Shown one piece after another: positions 34,988 to 42,280 of a stretch of 64,000 nt of DNA. The DNA is from Bacteroidota bacterium. GTDB taxonomy: Bacteria; Bacteroidota; Bacteroidia; Palsa-965. Position numbers and translations under genes: made by a program. The notes beneath the pieces are model-generated. The model worked only from the letters and a program-made list of their open reading frames with translations. It was not told the DNA's origin and ran no database searches. Position 1 is the first letter of the stretch. The number at the start of each line of letters is the position of its first letter. Location of the stretch: assembly GCA_020402865.1 (NCBI GenBank), contig JADBYT010000014.1, positions 1 to 64,000 on the forward strand, read 5' to 3'.

Positions 34988-36430
34988 TCACCGTTCCAGC
35001 AGCATTCCCGCGCATTTCAGCAGCAACGCTTCATACTCGGGCGGGGCTGATTTCTTTTTGTATGTATCCTCCAGCGCCTTAAAATACGTTTCGAATGCGC
35101 CTATGCCCATAAGTTGCAGATAGGCGGCGCAGTGCTGGTAGCTGAGTTGCACAAGGAACTGAAACACTACAGTGAGTTCGTGCAGCAGATCGGCGAAGAG
35201 GTGTTGCAGGGCTTCGAGCTGGGCTTTTGTGAGTTGTGTAATTTTTGCGAATTGAGCCAGCAGTGCATCCATAAACTGACGCGCGTGGTTGCGGGCCCAG
35301 CGGGTTTCGGAAAGGAGTTTCAGCGCGGTGAAAATGAGTTTCTGTACCGCTTCAGCAATATGCAGACGCAACATGATGGCTGCAAATTTATCTTTGAACG
35401 CGCCTCCAAGTGCGTTCAGAATAATATGCACTACGGTGGGCACTGCTTCCTCACCGGCATCAGTTATGAGCTGCAAACTCACCTGCCCCGGCAGCGGCGC
35501 GGTTTGTGGTACCAGCTGTGTGTACATGCCGCCGGCATTGTGGCGGGCGGCCCCCTCAAGACTGCGCTTCACCATGTAAGCCGAAATGAGTCCGAGCGCC
35601 ACACTGCCGCGCAGATAAGGAGCATACAGAAACGGCACTTTCTCAAGCATGGCCGGTTCCCAGCCGTGCGGCACCGGATCAATTACATTCCACACACGCA
35701 GCGTGCGCGTACCCAGCAGGCGGCCGTAGTATTCTGAAAACGCATTGTTGCCCGGTGTGGCTCCGGCCGATGGAAGTGCTGATACGGTAAACAAACGCTG
35801 CACATCCCAGAACGGCTGCTGATTAAGCAACGAAAGTGCCAGTGTGGCCGATAATGCGCCGCCGAGGCTATGCCCCGAAACCACCAGCTGCTGCGGGAAC
35901 TTTTGCCGCTGCGACTCGGCCGCAAAAAACTCCTGTATGGTTTTACCATTGCTTTGCATCTTCCGCAAAATGGCTAACCCGATTTGCGTGCCTTCCGAAA
36001 TGCGCACATCAGAAATACCAAAGGCCTGCTGATGTTCGCTTTCAACAAGAGTATCGGGCATTGGCTTTTCATAAATCCACGGCACCGTTTTCTGCACGGT
36101 AAAATCTTCCACCATCCAGCCAAACATTGAAACCGGATTTGTACCCGCCACCGCAGCCACGTAGGTTGCGCTTTCGGGTTCGTATGCTACAAACATTGTA
36201 TTGCTTGCCACCTGTTTCTCCACATCCCCGCCAGCCGAAACAACTACCGGTCCCCACATTAATTTCCACTCACCCATCCACGAAATAAATTCCTTGTCGG
36301 CAAAAGCATGTTCGAGCGTGTGGTGCATCCAGGTTTGTAATGCCTGCGGCGTGCCTTTTTTGCCCATACAGAGATTAGAAAGGTAGTTGAGTGCGAAAAT
36401 GCGCTGGGTGGGATTGAATGTGGGATTCAT
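34988..36430 (-). CDS. Lipase class 3 family protein
   Basis: 480 residues with the class 3 lipase core: SGHSLGGALSATLALSLL around the nucleophile Ser, preceded by an AVAGTNP-type strand-loop near residue 90. Downstream candidates for Asp and His are in NVIDPVPHGWEP. No signal peptide is seen, so it is probably cytoplasmic. The last 150 residues are helical (LLHELTVVFQFLVQ, TYFKALEDTYKK) and unassigned. It would hydrolyse ester lipids; the physiological substrate is unknown. A strong hairpin lies about 80 bp upstream of its start. Confidence 0.8.
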   Translation of the reverse strand: MNPTFNPTQRIFALNYLSNLCMGKKGTPQALQTWMHHTLEHAFADKEFISWMGEWKLMWGPVVVSAGGDVEKQVASNTMFVAYEPESATYVAAVAGTNPVSMFGWMVEDFTVQKTVPWIYEKPMPDTLVESEHQQAFGISDVRISEGTQIGLAILRKMQSNGKTIQEFFAAESQRQKFPQQLVVSGHSLGGALSATLALSLLNQQPFWDVQRLFTVSALPSAGATPGNNAFSEYYGRLLGTRTLRVWNVIDPVPHGWEPAMLEKVPFLYAPYLRGSVALGLISAYMVKRSLEGAARHNAGGMYTQLVPQTAPLPGQVSLQLITDAGEEAVPTVVHIILNALGGAFKDKFAAIMLRLHIAEAVQKLIFTALKLLSETRWARNHARQFMDALLAQFAKITQLTKAQLEALQHLFADLLHELTVVFQFLVQLSYQHCAAYLQLMGIGAFETYFKALEDTYKKKSAPPEYEALLLKCAGMLLER

Positions 36431-36607
36431 TTACAAAGGATTTGATGAGTCGGTAAACTTATCACACGGTAATGTAAAAATTCAGTGTCTGTTTAAAAGT
36501 TTCAGATACGAAAAACAGGCGCATTAATACGCCTGTTTTTCGTCGATTATTCAATGCGAATAATCTTACTGAAATTAGTGTTCATCTTCAAGTAATACCT
36601 AAAACGA
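36431..36607. other. Gene-free stretch upstream of the lipase gene
   Basis: Part of the 443-bp gap between the lipase and HDAC genes. It holds the lipase promoter region and a strong hairpin at 36508-36543. The rest of the gap is a decayed HDAC fragment and REP-like hairpins. Confidence 0.5.
36508..36543. terminator. Strong hairpin, probable intrinsic terminator
   Basis: Perfect 14-bp stem ACGAAAAACAGGCG / CGCCTGTTTTTCGT with an 8-base loop. The stem already contains T5 on each outgoing side. It probably ends transcription of the decayed HDAC copy or of the HDAC gene before it reaches the lipase. Confidence 0.75.
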
Positions 36608-36740
36608 CTAACGCCAGATGTGCTGTTTGTTTACTTCCGGCTCAAACATAATTTTCTGCCCGCAAAGTATATTGAGGCAACACACAAGATCGTCCGCCTG
36701 TGGAGCAGGTAAAGCTCTGCCCGTTGTGCGAAAGTCAGTT
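36608..36740 (-). pseudogene. Decayed 3' end of a second HDAC-family gene
   Basis: Read on the minus strand in one frame, this ends DLVCCLNILCGQKIMFEPEV and a stop. It matches the C-terminus of the intact HDAC gene next door, DLVCCLNTLCGQEIVFEAKV. Upstream similarity fades after about 15 more codons (TDFRTTGRALPAPQADDLV against DDFDSVLSLHTADLV). The 5' part of the gene is missing and REP-like sequence abuts the fragment. It is the remnant of a tandem duplication, or of recombination between REP copies. Confidence 0.75.
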
Positions 36741-36774
36741 GGAGCTGTTGTATAAGTTTTATCCGTATTGCGGG

Positions 36775-36880
36775 TATGCGCTGTGATTTCGACAGGCTCA
36801 TTCGCACATCCCCGGTGATTTCGACAAGCTCAATCACCGGGGATGCACTCTCGGTGATTGAGCCTTCTCGAAATCACCGC
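36775..36880. repeat. REP-like hairpin pair at the HDAC 3' end
   Basis: Two adjacent palindromes. CCCCGGTGATT / AATCACCGGGG is at 36810-36842 with TCGACAAGCTC as loop. CGGTGATT / AATCACCG is at about 36852-36879. A half-unit, GATTTCGACAGGCTCATTCGC, precedes them. The second palindrome overlaps the HDAC stop codon (36874-36876), so the repeat supplies the gene's last codons. Confidence 0.75.
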
Positions 36881-37833
36881 CGAAACTCCTGCTTCTTCAC
36901 CTTCGCTTCAAACACAATTTCCTGTCCGCAGAGTGTGTTTAAACAGCACACCAGATCAGCCGTGTGCAGCGACAGTACCGAATCGAAATCATCTTTGCGG
37001 TAGCCGCCAAACAGGCATAGTGCAAGCGGCATGGGTGTATTGCGCTTGCGATCAATGCGCGCTATGAAGTCGTAGAAAATTTGTGCGCATTCTATCCATT
37101 CTGCTGTTGTGCATTGGCCGCGGGTGTCGTCGTGCTCGTGGCTGTCGGCACCGTGGCAGAAAACGATGTAATCGACTTCGTTGTGCTGAATGGCATCGCG
37201 CAGCAATCCGAGTTGCCGCCTGAAATCGTTGATCCACTGGCTGTGTTTGCCTTGCGGATTGATGTTGCCGTATTCGGGATGAATGGCGCGGTTGAGATCG
37301 GGCACAAAGCTGCGGCTGTCTTCGATGCTGTTGCCGAAATGGCCGTCGAGATCAACGAAAGCGCCGCGCAGACCGCTTTCGCGGTACAGTTTTACGGCTG
37401 TAATAACCTGACCGGAAAACGTGCAATAGCCAAGGCCCTGTGCAGGCTGTGCGTGATGAAAGCCTCCAACCGGTGCAAAGGTAATTTGCTGCGGGTGTTG
37501 CACAGCCCATTTCACGGCTTCGTAGAGCGCGGCATTGGTGTATTGCACACTCTTCAAAAAATCGGGCGACCATTGCAGGTTGTTGCTTCGGGTATGTTTT
37601 TTTTCGCCGGAAAAAAATCCATCTACGTAGCTGCGCGTGTGCGCGATGTAAAATGCTTCGCGGGTAAATGGTTTAAAATTTTGCTTCAGTTCAAAATGCT
37701 TTTCAAGTTGCATGCGGCGCAGATAAGCCATGAGCATTTTGGGTTTGCGGGGTGTTAATGAAGCATTGTGCCCGCGCAGTTGTGCAGGCGATAGTTGTTC
37801 GTGATAAAACGAACAAATTTTTGAATAACGCAT
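36874..37833 (-). CDS. Histone deacetylase-family amidohydrolase
   Basis: 319 residues of the arginase/deacetylase fold. It has GGFHHAQP with the tandem His at 126-127, FVDLDGHFGN with zinc ligands Asp163 and His165, HGADSHEHDD with Asp230 as the third ligand, and FGGYRKDDF in place of the Gly-Gly-Tyr loop. In bacteria such enzymes deacetylate acetoin-utilisation targets, polyamines or proteins; the substrate here is not predictable. The active-site set looks complete. The C-terminus runs into a REP-like element. A decayed partial copy follows downstream. Confidence 0.88.
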   Translation of the reverse strand: MRYSKICSFYHEQLSPAQLRGHNASLTPRKPKMLMAYLRRMQLEKHFELKQNFKPFTREAFYIAHTRSYVDGFFSGEKKHTRSNNLQWSPDFLKSVQYTNAALYEAVKWAVQHPQQITFAPVGGFHHAQPAQGLGYCTFSGQVITAVKLYRESGLRGAFVDLDGHFGNSIEDSRSFVPDLNRAIHPEYGNINPQGKHSQWINDFRRQLGLLRDAIQHNEVDYIVFCHGADSHEHDDTRGQCTTAEWIECAQIFYDFIARIDRKRNTPMPLALCLFGGYRKDDFDSVLSLHTADLVCCLNTLCGQEIVFEAKVKKQEFRR

Positions 37834-38114
37834 GAGGTTACTTTTTTGAAATGAGATAGATTACCGGAGCGATCCGGCTGTTTCAGAAAAATCAAAAAAA
37901 ACAGTAACCCACCTGACAGTATTGACGGTGTTTAAAAGCTGTTTACAGCAAAATCAAAGTATCCGGAAGATTACTGCTTGTGCAGCAGTCCCGGCGGAAA
38001 AAGACGGGTGTTGATGAGCGCTGAGGTGGCGCTGCGCGTGGTAAAAAGCAAAATCATGATAGAGGGTTATTAACTTAGTATGCGACAAAGATAATAATTT
38101 GAAGCGTTTGTTTA
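37834..38114. other. Gene-free stretch upstream of the HDAC gene
   Basis: It holds the HDAC promoter region and one minus-strand micro-ORF (37971-38057) of doubtful reality. With repeat copy C and the queD leader it makes up a 551-bp gap. Confidence 0.5.
37971..38057 (-). CDS. Possible 28-residue micro-ORF
   Basis: An ATG-to-stop frame encoding a short hydrophobic-to-basic peptide (MILLFTTRSATSALINTRLF, then a Pro-Pro-Gly stretch and HKQ). It is unusually GC-rich for an intergenic region and clean of rare codons. There is no ribosome site to support it and I do not recognise it. It could equally be chance. Confidence 0.2.
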   Translation of the reverse strand: MILLFTTRSATSALINTRLFPPGLLHKQ

Positions 38115-38255
38115 TTAATCATCCTTTGACTTTGTTTCGGCTCATTTTTACTCATGCTGCGTTCTGTTTTTGTCGATCTTCTACAAGAATCGCTTGCAAA
38201 ACATGTCTTGTCTGAAGAAAAATGCGCTCAAAAGCAAATTTTAAACAGGCTCTAA
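38115..38255. repeat. MITE-like palindromic element, copy C (decayed)
   Basis: Shares blocks with copy A in the same order: ATCCTTTGACTTTGTT against ATCCTTCGATTTTGTT, then CTCATTTTTACTCATGCTGCGTT, GTCGATC, GCTTGCAAAA, CTTGTCTGA-GAAAAATG and CAAATTTTAAACAG. The terminal inverted repeats are poorly preserved, so the ends are approximate. No open frame. Confidence 0.6.
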
Positions 38256-38357
38256 GGAATTGCTTGTATGGATGTACACATTGTCATTTACAGCTTGCTC
38301 CACATCACTTTCCCCACATTCCCGCTAAAAAAACTCCTGCAAAAACCGGCAATTGTG

Positions 38358-38365
38358 TACTTTTG
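38358..38365 (+). promoter_or_regulatory. -7 box of the queD promoter
   Basis: TACTTTTG, an exact match to TAnnTTTG, 19 bp before the queD start. A matching -33 TTG is not evident. Confidence 0.5.
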
Positions 38366-38384
38366 CTGCATAGCACACACCTTC

Positions 38385-38843
38385 ATGTACCTGCCAACCA
38401 TACGCGTTACCAAGAGCTTCAATTTTGAAATGGCGCATGCCCTGCCGGGGCACGACGGGCCGTGCAAGCATATTCACGGACACACGTACTTTCTGCATGT
38501 AACCATTGCCGGTAAGCCGAAACAGGAAAAAGGCGCGCCCGACAACGGCATGGTGATCGACTTCGGGCACCTGAAGAAAATTATCCGCGAGCACATTATT
38601 GATCCGTTCGACCATGCGCTGGTGCTGCCCGAAGAAAGCCGCGCCGTGCTGGCTCCTCTGCTGCACGATCCGCTTTTTACCCGCGTGCACTGGATGAATT
38701 TTCAGCCCACCTGCGAGTTATTGCTGGTGCATTTTATGCACATTATCCGCGATAAGCTGCCCGCGCACATCCAGCTTATCAGTTTGCGACTGAATGAAAC
38801 GCCTACTTCGTTTGCGGAGTGGTTTGATTCGGATAATTTGTAA
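38385..38843 (+). CDS. queD: 6-carboxytetrahydropterin synthase-like protein (QueD/PTPS family)
   Basis: 152 residues from ATG 38385, which follows a TAnnTTTG box and begins MYLPTIRVTKSFNFEMAHAL; the longer frame from 38268 would extend into the promoter. The zinc site is His18 with His31 and His33 (HIHGHTY), and Cys27 (PCKHIHGH) is the usual catalytic cysteine. The Glu near the C-terminus (LRLNETP) is also typical. QueD converts 7,8-dihydroneopterin triphosphate to 6-carboxytetrahydropterin, the second step of queuosine synthesis; 6-pyruvoyl-tetrahydropterin synthase is the alternative. No other que gene is in the window. Confidence 0.85.
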   Translation: MYLPTIRVTKSFNFEMAHALPGHDGPCKHIHGHTYFLHVTIAGKPKQEKGAPDNGMVIDFGHLKKIIREHIIDPFDHALVLPEESRAVLAPLLHDPLFTRVHWMNFQPTCELLLVHFMHIIRDKLPAHIQLISLRLNETPTSFAEWFDSDNL

Positions 38844-38874
38844 CGTGTGGTTGATTTCCACTTGATAATCACAA

Positions 38875-39270
38875 GTGATGATGAGAAATTTTGCATTAAT
38901 TATAAGCTTAATAATTGCTGATCTTACTGTATATTACTTTATACTGTTTAATCAAAGCAATAACTTAAATTTAACTCAAGCCATTATCTATACTTTGCTG
39001 TTTGTATTATTTATATTTACTACTTCAAATGTATTGGTAGTCGGTAAAAAGAGAGCGATTAATACTTACTTCCGAAATAAAATCAAGCGCTTCATTATCA
39101 TTTATTTGGTACTTCTTTTGTATATAATAATACCACTCAGACCTAACCTGGGAAGTGCAATTGAAGAATTGATGTTCTTCTCCGCAGTTCCAATATCCTT
39201 TTTATTTGTAACTCTCTCCTTTTTGATGCTTCAATTTCTATTTAACAATAATAGTAATACACCACATTAA
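38875..39270 (+). CDS. Small integral membrane protein of unknown function
   Basis: 131 residues, AT-rich and with about four transmembrane helices: FALIISLIIADLTVYYFIL, AIIYTLLFVLFIFTTSNV, FIIIYLVLLLYIIIPL and VPISFLFVTLSFLMLQFL. The start is ambiguous (MMM; ATG 38875, 38878 or 38881). No family is recognised. It lies 31 bp after queD and could be read through from it. The composition differs from queD, suggesting recent gain. Confidence 0.55.
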   Translation: MMMRNFALIISLIIADLTVYYFILFNQSNNLNLTQAIIYTLLFVLFIFTTSNVLVVGKKRAINTYFRNKIKRFIIIYLVLLLYIIIPLRPNLGSAIEELMFFSAVPISFLFVTLSFLMLQFLFNNNSNTPH

Positions 39271-39322
39271 TTCAACAGATTTGATTCGCCTCGGATCAGA
39301 TTGGTATTTCCCCAAAAAACAC

Positions 39323-39352
39323 AAAAGGCTCTCCTTTGCAGAAAAGCCTTTT
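39323..39352. terminator. Hairpin between convergent genes
   Basis: Stem AAAAGGCT / AGCCTTTT with a 14-base loop. The T4/A4 ends suit termination in both directions for the genes ending at 39270 and 39369. Confidence 0.5.
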
Positions 39353-39368
39353 ACATTCAACTATTCAG

Positions 39369-39746
39369 TCAGTCATCCAGTCTCCGGCTGCCCGAAAGGG
39401 CTTCGCCCTGTGCATTTTGCTCGGCAAGTGTCCAGCCATCAGTAATTGTGGTTTCGAGCCATACTTTGCCTGATTTTCGGAATACCTGTACCGAAAGGCC
39501 GTAGTGGCTGAGGAATTCTTCTTCGAGTGTGGCTACGGTCATGGCCGGTGTAATCTGAATATCGCCGGTGGTGTGGCGGGTGCGGCATTCGCCAAGTGTG
39601 CGCGCGTTGAGCATCTGACTGCGCGGTGAAGGCTTGCCGGTTTTATGCGGACGGGCAAAAAACTCGAGACGCAGATAAGGGAACGTTTGGGTAAACTCCT
39701 TCTGTATATCGGCCACTGAACGTGTATCGGAAATCGTAATATTCAT
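39369..39746 (-). CDS. Hypothetical protein
   Basis: 125 residues, soluble, no family I can name. It starts MNITISDTRSVADIQKEF and has a two-strand and helix pattern (YLRLEFFARPHKTGKPS), then a second half (TVATLEEEFLSHYGLSVQVFRKSGKVWLETT) that resembles a ubiquitin-like or PB1-like strand-helix-strand. It precedes the two-component pair on the same strand's downstream side, separated by about 120 bp. No clear link to it. Confidence 0.55.
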   Translation of the reverse strand: MNITISDTRSVADIQKEFTQTFPYLRLEFFARPHKTGKPSPRSQMLNARTLGECRTRHTTGDIQITPAMTVATLEEEFLSHYGLSVQVFRKSGKVWLETTITDGWTLAEQNAQGEALSGSRRLDD

Positions 39747-39865
39747 AGTTGCAATGCCCGCAGGAAATAGGTTGCGTCTATTACGGACAATACAAAACTA
39801 TTACGAAGTACCGGCCAGTGAAATGACCTTCATCATCTGCCCGCACTGACTGATGTCAGCCTTGT

Positions 39866-40924
39866 TCAGTTCTTCATTTTGCGCAGCTTGTCGTAGCTGA
39901 GTACAGTAATGGTGCCGCCTTTCACTTCCACCAGGCCTTCTTCTTTAAAATCGCTGAGGGTGCGTATGGTGGTTTCGGTGGCGGTGCCGGCAAGGTTTGC
40001 GAGATCCTCGCGCGAGATGTTCATGGTAAATGTTTCTTCGTTTTCCTTGCGGTAGCGGTTGCACAAGGTTACCAATGCTTCGGCCACGCGCTTGCGCACG
40101 GAGTTGTAGGCAAGTTTGAGCAGCTGTTCTTCCTTCTCTACCAGATTATCAGAAAGCAGGCGGATGAAACGGCGCGATACTTCGGCGTTGCGGTACAGCA
40201 GCGAGAAGAAATCTTCTTTCGGAACGAGGCACACCTCGCTGTCTTCGAGCGCAGAGGCGGTGTCGGAATAAGGCTTGTCTTCGAGCAGAGCTAAGTAACC
40301 AAAGAAATCGCCGGGTTTGTAGAGGCCGGTAATGAGTTCTTTGCCCTGTTCGTTTACCATGCCGGTTTTTACTTTACCGCTCACCACCATGTAAATGCCT
40401 TTGGGAAAACTGTCCTGCACGTAAATGCTTTCTTTCTTGCGACAGTTGCGCACATCGCGGCTGGCCGAGAGTTCGCGCAGGGCATCAAAGCCTTTGGCTT
40501 CGTTTACAAATTCATTGAGTCCGGAAATATCGCGGCTGAAATCGCGGCGCACGCGTTCTGATTTCTGCAGGCGGCTTTCAATGGCGTTGAGCAGTTCAAT
40601 ATCATCAAACGGTTTGGTTACGTAATCGTCGGCACCCATTTCCATGCCCCGTCGCAGTTCACTGCGTTCGGCTTTGGCGGAGAGGAAGATAAACGGAATA
40701 GCCGAGGTGGTTTCGTTTTTCGAAAGCAGATGCAGCACGCCGTAACCGTCGAGCACGGGCATCATAATATCGCATACAATAAGGTCAGGATTTTCCTTCA
40801 TGGCTTTCTCCACGCCGTCTTTTCCGTTTTCGGCGGTGATTACCTGATAATGCGCGAGTTCGAGAATTTCGGCGGTATTCTCGCGCATATCCTTATTGTC
40901 TTCAATCAGTAATATTTTTTTCAT
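39866..40924 (-). CDS. Response regulator with CRP/FNR-type output (REC-cNMP-HTH)
   Basis: 352 residues. A receiver domain at 1-120 (ILLIEDNKDMRENTAE; phosphoacceptor Asp in DLIVCDIMMPVLDG near 53; PFDDIELLNAI at the end) is followed by a cyclic-nucleotide-binding fold (about 160-265, GIYMVVSGKVKTG, YKPGDFFGYLALLEDKPYSDTA, DSEVCLVP). A CRP-type winged helix (about 275-345, ISREDLANLAGTATETTIRTLSDF) ends the protein. The four N-terminal cysteines of oxygen-sensing FNR are not present. It overlaps the upstream histidine kinase by 4 bp (ATGA), and the pair should signal together. Adjacent to the cbb3 oxidase genes, so oxygen or redox control is a reasonable inference. Confidence 0.9.
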   Translation of the reverse strand: MKKILLIEDNKDMRENTAEILELAHYQVITAENGKDGVEKAMKENPDLIVCDIMMPVLDGYGVLHLLSKNETTSAIPFIFLSAKAERSELRRGMEMGADDYVTKPFDDIELLNAIESRLQKSERVRRDFSRDISGLNEFVNEAKGFDALRELSASRDVRNCRKKESIYVQDSFPKGIYMVVSGKVKTGMVNEQGKELITGLYKPGDFFGYLALLEDKPYSDTASALEDSEVCLVPKEDFFSLLYRNAEVSRRFIRLLSDNLVEKEEQLLKLAYNSVRKRVAEALVTLCNRYRKENEETFTMNISREDLANLAGTATETTIRTLSDFKEEGLVEVKGGTITVLSYDKLRKMKN

Positions 40925-42138
40925 TGCGGGAAGCGTAGCGTGAATGTGGTTCCTTTATTTTCTTCGCTGGTAAATGCCACCGCTCCCTGCATGAGTTCTA
41001 CATGACGGGCAACAATGTTTAAACCAAGGCCGGTGCCGGGAATATGCGAGGCATTGCGGCCGCGGAAGAAACGGGTAAATAAATGTTTCTGATCTTCTTC
41101 GGGAATGCCAATGCCCTGATCGGAAATTTCAATCACCAGTTCCTGATTATCGATTGCTGCTTTTACCGTAACCGATTTTCCGGCGGGTGAATATTTGATG
41201 GCGTTTGAAACAAGGTTGAAGAGTACGTGCTTGAGTAGTTTGGGGTCGATATAAATTTTGTCGGGACAAATGCATTGCAATTCAATTTTTATATCGGCGC
41301 CGGCAAGCGGCTTGAGTTCGGTAAGCACGTCCTGTATGAAGGGGCAAATGGTTGTAGCTTCGGGATTCTGACTGAGTTTGCCTTCTTCGAGCTTGCTTAC
41401 CGACAGCAGGTCGTTGAGAATATCGTTGAGGTGTGTGATTGAGTTTTTGATGCGCTGCACATGCTTTGCCTGTTTATCCTTGTCGTTGGTTTCGCCGTAT
41501 TTGGTAACGAGCGAAAGCGACGAGAGCATTGTAGCGAGGGGCGTACGGAACTCATGCGAGGCCATGGATACAAAACGCGATTTGAGTTCGTTGAGTTCGC
41601 GTTCTTTTTCCAATGCCGCATGGAGCTGATCTTTTGTTTTCTGAAGCTCGTCGATGGCTTCTTCGAGAATGAGCGTGCGGTTGCGCACCTGCCGCTCAAG
41701 ATCAGCCGAGTAGTTGAGGAGTTTGTCTTCGGCTTCTTTGCGCAGGGTAATATCCACCACAAAAGCAATCACATAATTTTTGCCATCGCGCGAGAACGGG
41801 CTCAAGCTGATTTCGACCGGAAATTCAGAGCCGTCTTTCCGTTTGGCGTATAAATCGCGGCCGGCGCCCATTTTGCGTGGTTCGGGATGCGCCGTATAAG
41901 CATCATGCCGGGCCGCGTGCCCGCCTGCGTATTTCTGCGGCACAAGCATCTCAACCCGGTTGCCGAGCATTTCTTCCTGGCTGAAGCCAAACATTTGGGA
42001 TGCACTCGGGTTGCAGCGCACAATTATGCCACGCTGATTGACCACCACAATTCCTTCCGATGCATGAAGAAAAAGTGCCTCCGCCCCCTCTAAACTGTCC
42101 ATAAATGATTTGTCTGATTTCGACATCAAAGTAAACAC
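40921..42138 (-). CDS. PAS-domain sensor histidine kinase
   Basis: 405 residues (ATG 42138, or 42126 after MFTL). The PAS domain is at about 20-135 (LFLHASEGIVVVNQRGII, MFGFSQEEMLG, YAKRKDGSEFPVEISLSPF), followed by a coiled coil. The dimerisation domain has the phosphoacceptor His in SMASHEFRTPLATM (about 193). The ATPase has N (LVSNAIKYSPAG), G1 (EISDQGIGIP), F and G2 (GTGLGLNIVARHV) boxes. No transmembrane helix, so it is cytoplasmic, like FixL-type or redox sensors. No haem-binding signature is clear in the PAS. Cognate partner of the REC-CRP regulator. Confidence 0.92.
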   Translation of the reverse strand: MFTLMSKSDKSFMDSLEGAEALFLHASEGIVVVNQRGIIVRCNPSASQMFGFSQEEMLGNRVEMLVPQKYAGGHAARHDAYTAHPEPRKMGAGRDLYAKRKDGSEFPVEISLSPFSRDGKNYVIAFVVDITLRKEAEDKLLNYSADLERQVRNRTLILEEAIDELQKTKDQLHAALEKERELNELKSRFVSMASHEFRTPLATMLSSLSLVTKYGETNDKDKQAKHVQRIKNSITHLNDILNDLLSVSKLEEGKLSQNPEATTICPFIQDVLTELKPLAGADIKIELQCICPDKIYIDPKLLKHVLFNLVSNAIKYSPAGKSVTVKAAIDNQELVIEISDQGIGIPEEDQKHLFTRFFRGRNASHIPGTGLGLNIVARHVELMQGAVAFTSEENKGTTFTLRFPQ

Positions 42139-42265
42139 AATCGCCGAAATTAGAACCGGAGGAGTCGGGAAAATATGATCTTCATCAGTTTTTAAGCTGC
42201 TAATGATTGTAAGTTAATCCGATACACGGCTGACCAGCCTCATTCGCTGCGCGGGATGGGGAGAG

Positions 42266-42273
42266 TAGTTTAG
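42266..42273 (+). promoter_or_regulatory. Putative -7 box upstream of ccoI
   Basis: TAGTTTAG, one base from TAnnTTTG, 7 bp before ATG 42281 in the 142-bp gap between the divergent kinase and ccoI genes. If used, the transcript would be nearly leaderless. Confidence 0.3.
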
Positions 42274-42280
42274 CAGTTGT

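Noticed and set aside
36631-36837. 68-residue open frame on the minus strand
   Set aside because: It is a different frame from the one matching the HDAC C-terminus; the fragment is better explained as a pseudogene.
38268-38384. N-terminal extension of queD
   Set aside because: It covers the TAnnTTTG box and starts with residues not typical of the family; ATG 38385 fits better.
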